Notes: generated from the sequence alone by a model not told the origin. DNA of 10,793 nucleotides from Rikenellaceae bacterium (GCA_900769145.1 CAAGFN010000208.1:1-10793); one strand, 5' to 3'. Counted from the first letter of the stretch, positions 1-7,572 are shown. Numbers and translations: made by a program.

Positions 1-659
1 CCCAATGAGAACCAATTGGTAAAGTCGTGTTTCCCGTAAGATGCGACAATGAACTGCTCTCTTCTGTCCTGGCCGTATTTCCCGTTCCAGTCAAATGACA
101 GTTCGAAGAAAGACTTGGGGCCGTAAGCCTTGATCAGCGCACCCTCAAGGTTATTGTCGTAGAATTTCAGGGAATCGGAATAGAATGCCTTGGAATAATC
201 CCCCTCGCAAAGATATCTCGGGAACATTCCGGCATAGCCCTTGACTTTCCATCGGCCTATCTTCGACTCGATACCGTAATACAATGTCAGCTCCCTGAAC
301 ATCCTGGTGTTCTCCAGCCCCTTGTCCGCCTCCGGGCTTCCATTCACCTTTACCGGACTTTTCCCGAATTCCTTCATGACATCGATTCCCGCCATTATCT
401 TGTGAGAGGTATTGCGGTTCTGGTTGAGCTTCAAGCCAATGGAAGGTGTGAGCCTGGCCCCGTAAAGGGTGGCGGACTCCGTGAACAGTTCATCTCCCTT
501 GTCAAATTCACGGTTGTCGAAATTGTATTCGAAATTCACATCGTACTGGAATTTGACCTTGGCTTCCCGGTCATTCGGAGACCAGGAAAAGAATGTCTGT
601 GCACCTGCTGCAACAGCCCCGGACAGAAAGGCCGCGCAAATGATTGTCAATTTTTTCAT
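1..659 (-). CDS. Secreted, probable outer-membrane beta-barrel protein (partial, N-terminal 220 residues)
   Basis: The start codon is the CAT at 657-659 read on the minus strand. The frame stays open to the left edge, so the C-terminus lies outside the window. Residues 1-20 form a Sec signal peptide: Lys-Lys, a hydrophobic core, then an AAGA|QT site typical of signal peptidase I. The mature part alternates polar and aromatic residues in short strand-like stretches (for example VKFQYDVNFEYNF, about residues 35-47, and FFELSFDWNGKYG, about 183-195) and has no cytoplasmic enzyme motif, which suits a Bacteroidota outer-membrane barrel. The role is unknown; a porin-like or surface-structure protein is an inference. 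It is divergent from the glycosyltransferase at 734 and has its own TATATTTG promoter element just upstream. There is no evidence that it takes part in glycan assembly. Reading of the gene is confident; family assignment is weak. Confidence 0.75.
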   Translation of the reverse strand, partial: MKKLTIICAAFLSGAVAAGAQTFFSWSPNDREAKVKFQYDVNFEYNFDNREFDKGDELFTESATLYGARLTPSIGLKLNQNRNTSHKIMAGIDVMKEFGKSPVKVNGSPEADKGLENTRMFRELTLYYGIESKIGRWKVKGYAGMFPRYLCEGDYSKAFYSDSLKFYDNNLEGALIKAYGPKSFFELSFDWNGKYGQDRREQFIVASYGKHDFTNWFSL

Positions 660-678
660 CATTATCAATTTGGCAGGG

Positions 679-686
679 CAAATATA
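679..686 (-). promoter_or_regulatory. Bacteroidota -7 promoter element for the outer-membrane protein gene
   Basis: TATATTTG, read on the minus strand, matches the Bacteroidota consensus TAnnTTTG exactly and ends 20 bp before the start codon at 659. No TTTG -33 box is seen at the usual spacing of about 20 bp, so only the -7 element is supported. Confidence 0.6.
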
Positions 687-700
687 GCAAGAAATTCGGT

Positions 701-708
701 TATATTTG
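701..708 (+). promoter_or_regulatory. Bacteroidota -7 promoter element for the glycosyltransferase operon
   Basis: TATATTTG matches TAnnTTTG and lies 25 bp upstream of the ATG at 734. A TTTG occurs at 669-672, but the spacing of 28 bp is longer than usual, so the -33 box is uncertain. The expected -33 region overlaps the -7 element of the divergent gene. Confidence 0.6.
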
Positions 709-733
709 CGGAAAGAAGTCATTTGGACAAATT

Positions 734-1939
734 ATGAAGAGGATACTGTTTGTTCACCATATATCCAGAATCGGCGGAGCGAGTTACTGCCTTCTCAATA
801 TACTGAAGACATTGGACAGGGAAAGATTTGATCCTGTCGTCTGCCTCGCTGCCGGTGGGCCGCTTGCCGATGAGGTGCGCAGACTTGGGATGGAATGTGT
901 TTTCTTTCCGCCAATGTCCACCGTACCCTACAACCGTCCTCTTTTCCTCCCATCCTCCCTGAAGAGTTATGCTTCTGTGGCAATGTCTTTGTCCGGATTC
1001 GGGAAATTATTGAAGGATAAAGAGATAGACATAGTGTATCTGAACAATATGATGCTCTGGCCCTATCTTCGCCCGGCCAGTCAGGCAGGCTGCAGGACAG
1101 TGCTTCACGTTCGTGAGCATTGGCCTCCCGATGAGCATTGCCGCCAGCTTGGGACTGCGCGTGAATATGCCCGGAGATATGCTGACAGGATAGTGGCTAT
1201 CAATGCTTTCAGCGCATCGATGTTCTCCGGGATGGAGGAGAAGACAGTGAAGGTGATGGACTGGAGTGACATTGATGCGAGATGCGGGGGGCCCTCCCTG
1301 GCGGATGTGTCAGGAGCCGGCGGGCATGACGGCCCCGCTTCTGATGCTGCGCAGGCCCGGAAAACCTATATCTTCACTGGCGGGTTCAACCGCATCAAGG
1401 GAGCATTGGAGGTGATGACTGCCTTCACTTCCGTAATCCGGGACCCGGATGCCCGTCTCCTTGTGCTTGGAGCCGTTCCCCTGAAGAACTCCGGGCTGAA
1501 GTACAGGTTCAAGGTAATTCTTGACAAACTCGGATATCACGACTATCATTACCAGATACAGAAAGCCCTGGCGGCGGATTCCCGGATAGTCTGCCGGCCG
1601 GCCATCTATGATTTCGGGCGCCTCGCCAAGGAGTCTGCCGGCTTCATCAGCTGGTTCACCATTCCCCACGCCAATCTTGCTCTGGCAGAATGCATTATGC
1701 TCGGTGTTCCCTGCATTGCGGCAGACAATGAGGAGGCTCGCGAATACACCAATGGGGGAGAGTATGCTCTCCTTTCACCGGCAGGAGATTATCCTGCATT
1801 CGGACAGGCCCTGGCCTCATTCGCCGCTTCCGGGGATGCGTGGCGGGAGAGGGCCTCGGCAGGCTCACCAGTGCTGAGGCGGATGTTTGATCCCGTTCTC
1901 AATGCGTCCCGCCTCAATGAAGTCCTGTCCGGCTTGTGA
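734..1939 (+). CDS. GT4-type glycosyltransferase (401 aa)
   Basis: Probably a cytoplasmic retaining glycosyltransferase that moves a sugar from a nucleotide-sugar to a lipid-linked glycan. The N-terminal half starts MKRILFVHHISRIGGAS, the usual first strand and Gly-rich loop of GT-B enzymes. The C-terminal half has FTGGFNRIKG (residues 214-223), matching the GRLxxxKG donor-site segment, and a PHANLALAECIMLGVP stretch (311-326) at the place of the EX7E motif. Only the second glutamate (E319) is present; the first is Pro311. A Gly/Ala/Ser-rich, low-complexity stretch (about 184-209) joins the two halves. ATG 734 was chosen because it begins the GT-B fold exactly and lies downstream of the promoter; an in-frame ATG at 644 would place the promoter inside the gene. 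No strong ribosome site is seen. It is first in a run of glycan genes. Donor and acceptor cannot be told from sequence. Confidence 0.85.
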   Translation: MKRILFVHHISRIGGASYCLLNILKTLDRERFDPVVCLAAGGPLADEVRRLGMECVFFPPMSTVPYNRPLFLPSSLKSYASVAMSLSGFGKLLKDKEIDIVYLNNMMLWPYLRPASQAGCRTVLHVREHWPPDEHCRQLGTAREYARRYADRIVAINAFSASMFSGMEEKTVKVMDWSDIDARCGGPSLADVSGAGGHDGPASDAAQARKTYIFTGGFNRIKGALEVMTAFTSVIRDPDARLLVLGAVPLKNSGLKYRFKVILDKLGYHDYHYQIQKALAADSRIVCRPAIYDFGRLAKESAGFISWFTIPHANLALAECIMLGVPCIAADNEEAREYTNGGEYALLSPAGDYPAFGQALASFAASGDAWRERASAGSPVLRRMFDPVLNASRLNEVLSGL

Positions 1940-1964
1940 ATAAGGCGGAATATTAGTATTTTTG
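1933..1964 (+). promoter_or_regulatory. Probable internal promoter before the second glycosyltransferase
   Basis: CTTG at 1933-1936, 20 bp of spacer, then TATTTTTG at 1957-1964 (exact TAnnTTTG). The pair straddles the end of the first glycosyltransferase and lies 40 bp before the next start, so the second to fourth genes may be transcribed separately from the first. The -33 box has one mismatch to TTTG. Confidence 0.55.
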
Positions 1965-2004
1965 CCGTGTATTACGGTAAGACGCTGATAAAACCGAACC
2001 GAAC

Positions 2005-3126
2005 ATGCTCTGCTGCATATTCAATTATCCATCATTGTACCGCACATCCATTTTCAGGAAAATGGACAGGGAGTTCGATGTCCAGTTCCGGTTCGGCCGC
2101 AATTTGCCCGGCCTGCAGAATGCGGGTATTGCGAAGATGGACTACAGCATGCTGAAACGCAGGCCAAGACTCTTCAATGTATTGTCTTTCGGCGGCAAGT
2201 TTCCATGGTACTGCGGTATCCAGCATCTTCCTTTGTGCAGGAAATACGATTCTTTCCTGGTGACCGGGGAGTTCAACTGGGCCTATTTCCCATTCCTCCT
2301 GCTATGCCGGCTTACCGGAAAAAAGGTCTATGCCTGGGGGCATGGTCTCAAGAGACCCGGTACCTATCCGAGGCTGAGACGGTTTTTCTATAACTCCCTC
2401 GCCGGCTTCTTCATTTACGGGGAAAAAGGCAAGGAGAGGATGGTTTCATTGGGCTATGCGGAGGTAAAAATTCACGTGATTTACAATTCGCTCTGTTCTG
2501 CGGATGAGGTTCCTGCATCCGGAACTGACTTGAAATCAGATATTTATATCAGGCATTTCGGGAATACGGACCCGGTTCTCATCTTCGCGGGGCGACTCAC
2601 CGCCGTAAAACGCATCGATATGCTTCTGCTGGCAGTCAGGAGGCTCAATTCGGAAGGCTGCCATTGCAATGTCATCCTGGTCGGAGACGGCTCGGAGCGG
2701 CAGAAACTCGAGACTATCGTATCCCGTGCGGGCATTGGTGACAGGGTTTGGTTCTACGGGAAGTGTTATGAAGAGTCGCATCTTGCAGAACTGCTCTACA
2801 ATGCGGATCTCTGCGTGTCTCCCGGTAATGCCGGACTTGTGGCCGTGCATTCCATGATGTACGGTACGCCAGTTGCCACGCACGGCGACTTTGAGTTGCA
2901 GATGCCTGAGTATGAGACAGTTGTGCCGGGGCAGACAGGCGTGCTCTTCGACCGTGGCAGCAATGATTCCCTGGAGGATGCCATACGTTCCTGGCTGTCA
3001 GCAGGCCATGACCGTGAAACCGTCAGGCGGAACTGCGCCCGCATGATTGAAGGGAAATGGAATTCAGACTACCAGATGGAGGTGTTCCGCAAGTATCTTG
3101 GCAGGAACGGAAGGGAGGATGCCTGA
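2005..3126 (+). CDS. GT4-type glycosyltransferase, PGNxGL/HS subgroup (373 aa)
   Basis: Probable cytoplasmic glycosyltransferase for surface-polysaccharide repeat-unit assembly. The N-terminal domain begins MLCCIFNYPSLYRTSIFRKM and includes WGHGLKR (residues 111-117). The C-terminal donor-binding domain shows FAGRLTAVKRID (195-206, with R197 and K202), LVGDGSERQKLE (225-236) and CVSPGNAGLVAVHSMMYGTPVATHGD (270-295, of which the key part is PGNAGLVAVHS). In canonical GT4 enzymes this last segment carries EX7E; here the two glutamate positions hold Gly274 and His282. From memory this PGN-GL-HS pattern recurs in a Bacteroidota subgroup, so it is likely a lineage trait rather than decay. The start at 2005 is favoured because CIFNYPSLYR is the usual N-terminus; the next Met is 20 residues in. 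The stop overlaps the flippase start by one base, indicating translational coupling. Confidence 0.87.
   Translation: MLCCIFNYPSLYRTSIFRKMDREFDVQFRFGRNLPGLQNAGIAKMDYSMLKRRPRLFNVLSFGGKFPWYCGIQHLPLCRKYDSFLVTGEFNWAYFPFLLLCRLTGKKVYAWGHGLKRPGTYPRLRRFFYNSLAGFFIYGEKGKERMVSLGYAEVKIHVIYNSLCSADEVPASGTDLKSDIYIRHFGNTDPVLIFAGRLTAVKRIDMLLLAVRRLNSEGCHCNVILVGDGSERQKLETIVSRAGIGDRVWFYGKCYEESHLAELLYNADLCVSPGNAGLVAVHSMMYGTPVATHGDFELQMPEYETVVPGQTGVLFDRGSNDSLEDAIRSWLSAGHDRETVRRNCARMIEGKWNSDYQMEVFRKYLGRNGREDA
3113..3118 (+). promoter_or_regulatory. Strong Shine-Dalgarno site for the flippase gene
   Basis: GGGAGG ends 7 bases before ATG 3126 and decides the flippase start over the upstream in-frame ATG at 3057. It is the clearest ribosome binding site in the window; most other genes here lack one. 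Confidence 0.7.
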
Positions 3127-4379
3127 TGAAGAAGGAGGGTATTCTGAAATACGGGAAGTCCGTGGGCATATATTTCGCGGCCTCATTTATACCAATGCTC
3201 CTGCTGGCGGCTGTCAATCCCCTGATAGCCATCAATATGACACCGGAGGATTATGCCGTCTCCGGATTCTACAACTCCTTCACGGCCCTCTTCACGCCGA
3301 TTGTCGTATTCTATATGCTGCATTATTACAACAAACGGTATTACGAGGTCGGACCGGAGGAGAGGCTGAGGCTCAGGGCATTGCTTTTCAAGGCATTGAT
3401 TTTCTTCTCGGCCGGCATGGCATTGCTCTGTCTCGGAGCCCTTGCCGTCTATCTTTTCTTCATAAGGGAGGATTTCAGTTTCCCGTTCCTGCCATACGCC
3501 CTCCTGTCAGTTTTCGCTATCCCTCTTACAGGCATATTGAAGCTTGAGCAGGCTGACTTCAGGATGTCCAGGAATGCCTCCGGGTTCTTCCGCATTACTG
3601 TGGCTGCGGGATTGATCCTGGTGTTGACCAACCTGCTTTTCGTAGTGGTCATGAAGCTCGGCGGAGTCGGTAAACTTCTGGCTCCTTTTACTGCCAATGC
3701 GCTGGTATTCATTTACTTGCTGATAAGACACAGGGATTTGTTCCTGATTGCTTCCGGCTTTTCGGAATTCTTGGAGGTGCTCAGGTTCTGTCTCCCGCTG
3801 GCTATCGGCGCAGCCCTCGGGTATTTCTTCAACGGCTATGACCGTACATATCTGGAGACTCTTCCCGACATAAGGGAATATGGCAACTACATCGTAGGTT
3901 CTCAGATTGCAGGATATCTGACTACATTGTCCACGGCCGTGACCTCCACATTCCAGCCTGATATCTACGAGGCCCTGGCCAGGAACGACAGGAAGGCGCT
4001 ATGGCGTGCCTGCATCATACAGATTGGCCTGATTGCGGCAGTCGTGACTCTTTTCATATTGTCCTGCCCTTTCATAGTGCGGATCCTGACTGCCGGACGC
4101 TATGCCGATGCTACCGTCTATGCGGCCATAATTTCCATTTCGACATTGACCAGTTCAATATATTTCGTGCTGAACAACTGCACTATCGCGAAGGGATTCC
4201 CCCGGATCTATCTCTATACGACAGTCATCGGAAGTGCCATTACCATAGGCTGTTATCCATTGATGGTCAATGCTTTCGCTTATAAGGGAGGGGCAATGAT
4301 GACCGCATTGTCGTTTGTGATTCTCTCTGTCGTCAACCTGGTTCTGCTGGGCATCGCCCTGCGCCGGAGAAAACATTGA
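3126..4379 (+). CDS. Wzx-like polysaccharide flippase, MOP superfamily (417 aa)
   Basis: Inner-membrane protein expected to flip undecaprenyl-linked oligosaccharide across the cytoplasmic membrane. Hydrophobic segments are spread along the whole length, about a dozen, for example residues 14-35, 53-66, 88-113, 120-138, 156-176, 184-200, 220-236, 295-318, 330-349, 362-380 and 388-411. The short charged loop NGYDRTYLE (236-244), after the seventh or so helix, resembles the DR-containing segment of Wzx proteins. The length of about 420 residues is typical. The ATG overlaps the TGA of the preceding glycosyltransferase (TGATG), and the last codons overlap an in-frame TTG of the next gene. Placement after two glycosyltransferases supports export of a surface glycan (O-antigen, capsule or exopolysaccharide). 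The window does not show a Wzy polymerase or initiating transferase, so the locus is either partial or scattered. Glycan identity is unknown. Confidence 0.85.
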   Translation: MKKEGILKYGKSVGIYFAASFIPMLLLAAVNPLIAINMTPEDYAVSGFYNSFTALFTPIVVFYMLHYYNKRYYEVGPEERLRLRALLFKALIFFSAGMALLCLGALAVYLFFIREDFSFPFLPYALLSVFAIPLTGILKLEQADFRMSRNASGFFRITVAAGLILVLTNLLFVVVMKLGGVGKLLAPFTANALVFIYLLIRHRDLFLIASGFSEFLEVLRFCLPLAIGAALGYFFNGYDRTYLETLPDIREYGNYIVGSQIAGYLTTLSTAVTSTFQPDIYEALARNDRKALWRACIIQIGLIAAVVTLFILSCPFIVRILTAGRYADATVYAAIISISTLTSSIYFVLNNCTIAKGFPRIYLYTTVIGSAITIGCYPLMVNAFAYKGGAMMTALSFVILSVVNLVLLGIALRRRKH

Positions 4380-4390
4380 AATACCTTGCT

Positions 4391-6226
4391 ATGAAACTGT
4401 ATAATTTTGCCGGGGCAGCATTGGCTCTGCTTTCATTAATATCTTGTGGCTCAGAACAATACGATGTCATCATCATAGGCGGGGGAGCCAGCGGCTGCAC
4501 TGCCGGCATCCAGGCTGCGTCGATGGGCAGCAGGACATTGATAGTGGAGGAACTTCCCTGGCTCGGCGGCATGCTGACCAGTGCAGGGGTAAGTGCCACT
4601 GACGGGTGCTATAACCTGCCTTCCGGTCTCTGGGGCGAGTTCCAGAGACGGCTCGCCGCACATTACGGAGGTATGGATGACCTGCGGACAGGCTGGGTCA
4701 GCAACATCCAGTTCGAGCCTTCCGTCGGCAATGAAATCCTCACTACAATGTGCTCGGAGCAGGAAATGCTCACTGTCTGGAAGGAGAGCAGGGTGACCGG
4801 TACAAGACATCTTGGGGATGGCAGCTGGCGCCTTGGCATTTCCCGTGACGGGAGGAAATTGCGGGTCAATGCGAAAATTCTCATTGATGCTACAGAGCTT
4901 GGGGATATTGCAGCAGCCTGTGGCGTTCCTTACGATATCGGGATGGAGAGCAGGGAAGTGACAAGGGAGAGAATCGCTCCTTCCAAGGCGAACAGGATTA
5001 TCCAGGACCTTACTTACGTGGCGGTGCTGAAAGATTATGGAAGAGACGTAAGTATAGACAGACCAATGGATTATGACTCCACTCTCTATGCCTGCTGCTG
5101 TGCCGGTCCTTTATGCCTGAACCCGAAAGAGCCGGACAGGATATGGCCTGCCGACATGATGCTCAGCTATGGAAAATTACCGGGCGGAAAGTACATGATT
5201 AACTGGCCGATTGAGGGCAATGACTTCTATGTCAATGTTATAGAGATGTCCCCGGAAGAGAGGGCCGAGGCCCTGGAGAAGGCCAAGGCGTTCACTATGG
5301 GCTTCATCTACTTCATCCAGCACGAACTTGGCTACAACACTCTCGGCCTTGCTGATGACGAGTTTCCGACTGGGGACAGGCTGCCGTTCATCCCTTATCA
5401 CAGGGAGAGCAGGAGGATTCACGGCAAGGTCCGGTTCACATTGAACCATATTGAGGCTCCATACCGGTACACATTGTACAGGACGGGAATCGCCGTGGGG
5501 GACTATCCGGTTGACCATCACCATAAGCGTTATACAGGGGAGGAGGAGCTCCCTGACTTGCATTTCTTCCCGATTCCATCCTTTACTGTCCCGCTTGGGG
5601 TCATGATTCCGGAAAATGTCGAGGGACTGATTGTTGCGGAGAAGTCAATATCGGTGTCAAACATTGCCAACGGTACGACCAGGCTTCAGCCTGTGGTGAT
5701 GCAACTCGGCCAGGCGGCCGGGGCATTGGCATCAATGATGGTGACAGGCGGTAAGGATTTCTCGGTCAGGAAACTCCAGAAAGCCTTGCTTGACTGCGGC
5801 TGTTATCTCCAGCCCTTCATTGACGCTAAGCCGGATTCGCCCCTTTTCCCTGCAATCCAGAGAATCGGCTCTACGGGAATCCTGAAGGGAGAAGGGAAGC
5901 AGATTCAATGGACCAATGTCACTGACCTTCACGTCAATGAGCTTTACGACAGGCGGGACCTGAAGGATTTGTATGAGTATTATGGTATTGAATATCAGGG
6001 CCTTGATGGTCCGGGGACATTGTCAGCGGAAGAATTGGCAGGATTGCTCCGGGGATTCCCCGGATTCCGGGATGACGTGGACTGGAAAGCCGCCCTGGAC
6101 GAGGCGGGACTCGGCAATGGCATAGAAAAACAGCCGGTCACAAGGGCAATGTTCGCCGTCATGACCGACTGTCTCCTGAATCCTTTCGAGGCTTTCGACG
6201 TGGATATCTACGGCAACTGCCTGTAG
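4391..6226 (+). CDS. Exported FAD-dependent oxidoreductase lipoprotein, PF12831-like (611 aa)
   Basis: Residues 1-19 (MKLYNFAGAALALLSLISC) form a lipoprotein signal with lipobox LISC, so Cys19 should be lipidated and the enzyme held in the cell envelope. YDVIIIGGGASG (24-35) is the FAD dinucleotide-binding GxGxxG, followed by an acidic strand end (IVEE, 51-54) and WLGGMLTSAGVSATDG (57-72). LIDATELGD (164-172) and ISVSNIANGTTRLQPVVMQLGQAAGA (420-445) are further FAD-contact regions of this family. Other features are a CCC cluster (235-237) with Cys242, and DHHHKRYTG (375-383). The last 130 residues contain two weak SLH-like pieces (about 484-502 and 565-592). The substrate is unknown; some relatives are annotated, doubtfully, as xanthan lyases. 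An in-frame TTG at 4376 overlaps the flippase stop and would add five residues; ATG 4391 gives a better signal peptide. Its start lies 11 bp after the flippase stop, so it is probably co-transcribed. Its tail overlaps the convergent aminotransferase by 19 bp. Confidence 0.85.
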   Translation: MKLYNFAGAALALLSLISCGSEQYDVIIIGGGASGCTAGIQAASMGSRTLIVEELPWLGGMLTSAGVSATDGCYNLPSGLWGEFQRRLAAHYGGMDDLRTGWVSNIQFEPSVGNEILTTMCSEQEMLTVWKESRVTGTRHLGDGSWRLGISRDGRKLRVNAKILIDATELGDIAAACGVPYDIGMESREVTRERIAPSKANRIIQDLTYVAVLKDYGRDVSIDRPMDYDSTLYACCCAGPLCLNPKEPDRIWPADMMLSYGKLPGGKYMINWPIEGNDFYVNVIEMSPEERAEALEKAKAFTMGFIYFIQHELGYNTLGLADDEFPTGDRLPFIPYHRESRRIHGKVRFTLNHIEAPYRYTLYRTGIAVGDYPVDHHHKRYTGEEELPDLHFFPIPSFTVPLGVMIPENVEGLIVAEKSISVSNIANGTTRLQPVVMQLGQAAGALASMMVTGGKDFSVRKLQKALLDCGCYLQPFIDAKPDSPLFPAIQRIGSTGILKGEGKQIQWTNVTDLHVNELYDRRDLKDLYEYYGIEYQGLDGPGTLSAEELAGLLRGFPGFRDDVDWKAALDEAGLGNGIEKQPVTRAMFAVMTDCLLNPFEAFDVDIYGNCL

Positions 6227-7491
6227 ACCTCCAATGCCTTTTCCAATATCTTGAGTGCCCTGGCGAGGTCTTCCTTCTTGAGGACGTAGGCCATTCTGAC
6301 CTGATTGGCTCCCAGACCACTGGTAGCGTAGAAACCTGCAGCCGGGGCCATCATGATTGTCTCTCCGGCATATTCAGGCACGTTCCTGGCAGGTCCGGGA
6401 ATAGGGCCGTCGAAATGTATGCCCTGGTCAGGCTTCTTCTCTTCCCTGTTCTCGCTCCAGCAGAAATCCGTGAGACACCATTTGCAGAAATCCTCTGCAT
6501 TCTCTACAGGCAGGCTTGCTACTGTGTAGAATGCGCCCTGCGGCATCGGGGAATATACTCCCGGAATTTTGTTCAGTCCCTCAATGAAGAAATCCCTCCT
6601 GGCCTTGTACTCGTCGTAGCATTCCCTGGAATAGAGTTCGGTTCCCTCAATGGATGCTTCGGCTGCAATCTGGCCGAGAAGCGGCGGGCTCAGTCTCGCC
6701 TGGCAGAATTTCATTATGGCGTCGCGGACTTCTGTGTTGCGGGTGACCACCATTCCCACACGTATGCCGCATTCGGAATAACGCTTTGATACTGAATCGA
6801 CTACTATTACATTGTCCTCGATTCCGAACAATGTCAATGCGGAAACGTACGGCTCATCCGTATAAACGAATTCCCTGTAAACCTCGTCGGAAATCAGGAA
6901 GAGATTGTTGTCACGAACGATGTCCCTGAGCCTGAACAGTTCTTCCGGATTGTAGAGGTATCCCGTCGGATTGTTGGGATTGCAAATCAGGATTGCCTTG
7001 GTCTTGGGCGTAATGGCCTTCTCGAAATCTTCAGCTGACGGGAGGGCGAATCCGTCCTCGATGCGGGATGTCACGGCCCTGATTGTCAGGCCGGCAGCCT
7101 TTGCGAATGAGATGTAGTTTGCATATCCCGGCTCGGTAATGATGACCTCGTCTCCCGGGTCAAAGCAGGTGAGAAATGTAGCCAGAAGTGCCTCTGAACC
7201 ACCTGTGGTGACGATTATCTCATCAGGGCTTACACTTATGCCGAATTTGGTGTAATAGCCGGAGAATTTCTCCCTCAGGCCTTTGTATCCCTGGCTGGGG
7301 CTGTATTCCAATGTCTTCCTGTCAATTCCACGCACCGCATCAAGTGCCTTTTCAGGAGTGGGAAGATCCGGCTGGCCAATGTTCAGGTGATAGACCTTGA
7401 CACCTCTGGCCCTCGCTTCGTCGGCGAAAGGAACCAGTTTCCTGATAGGTGATGCGGGCATTGAGAGCCCTCTCTGGGATATATGTGGCAT
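6208..7491 (-). CDS. PLP-dependent class I/II aminotransferase with a C-terminal-domain insertion (427 aa)
   Basis: Cytoplasmic fold-type I enzyme that moves an amino group between an amino acid and a 2-oxoacid, probably of the aspartate aminotransferase type. Seen motifs: YSPSQGYKGLRE (63-74), TTGGSEAL (95-102), NPNNPTG (171-177), SDEVYREF (201-208), and SVSKRYSECGIRVG (233-246) with Lys236 as the Schiff-base lysine and Arg244 for the phosphate; Arg399 in NQVRMAY is the expected carboxylate-binding arginine. All key residues are present. Bacteroides relatives, as I remember them, are near 397 residues; the excess here is explained by about 30 extra, Pro- and charge-rich residues (about 344-375) between the LTDF and GETIMMAPAAGF segments. 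It has its own promoter (7513-7544) and is divergent from yaaA. The amino-acid substrate cannot be assigned from sequence. Confidence 0.93.
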   Translation of the reverse strand: MPHISQRGLSMPASPIRKLVPFADEARARGVKVYHLNIGQPDLPTPEKALDAVRGIDRKTLEYSPSQGYKGLREKFSGYYTKFGISVSPDEIIVTTGGSEALLATFLTCFDPGDEVIITEPGYANYISFAKAAGLTIRAVTSRIEDGFALPSAEDFEKAITPKTKAILICNPNNPTGYLYNPEELFRLRDIVRDNNLFLISDEVYREFVYTDEPYVSALTLFGIEDNVIVVDSVSKRYSECGIRVGMVVTRNTEVRDAIMKFCQARLSPPLLGQIAAEASIEGTELYSRECYDEYKARRDFFIEGLNKIPGVYSPMPQGAFYTVASLPVENAEDFCKWCLTDFCWSENREEKKPDQGIHFDGPIPGPARNVPEYAGETIMMAPAAGFYATSGLGANQVRMAYVLKKEDLARALKILEKALEVYRQLP

Positions 7492-7512
7492 AATCGTGGT
7501 ATATTTATACCG

Positions 7513-7544
7513 CTAATATAAATCGTTTTCCGAAATCTTCCAAA
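7513..7544 (-). promoter_or_regulatory. Promoter of the aminotransferase gene
   Basis: On the minus strand, TTTG (7544-7541), a 20-bp spacer, then TATATTAG (7520-7513), which has one mismatch to TAnnTTTG. Start codon 7491 would leave a leader of roughly 15 bases. The -33 box abuts the -33 region of the divergent yaaA promoter. Confidence 0.6.
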
Positions 7545-7572
7545 TAATTTTCACATTACTGGGTCAAATTTC

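Noticed and set aside
644..733. Upstream ATG extension of the first glycosyltransferase
   Set aside because: It would add 30 residues not seen in GT-B folds and include the operon promoter within the coding region.
402..737. 111-codon plus-strand frame
   Set aside because: Antisense to the signal-peptide-bearing outer-membrane gene and crosses both promoters; composition is shadow-like.
4375..4409. ATTG, 23 bp, TAATTTTG as a promoter at the flavoenzyme start
   Set aside because: The -7 match lies inside the signal-peptide codons, so a transcript from it would lack the start codon; no later start keeps the FAD motif.
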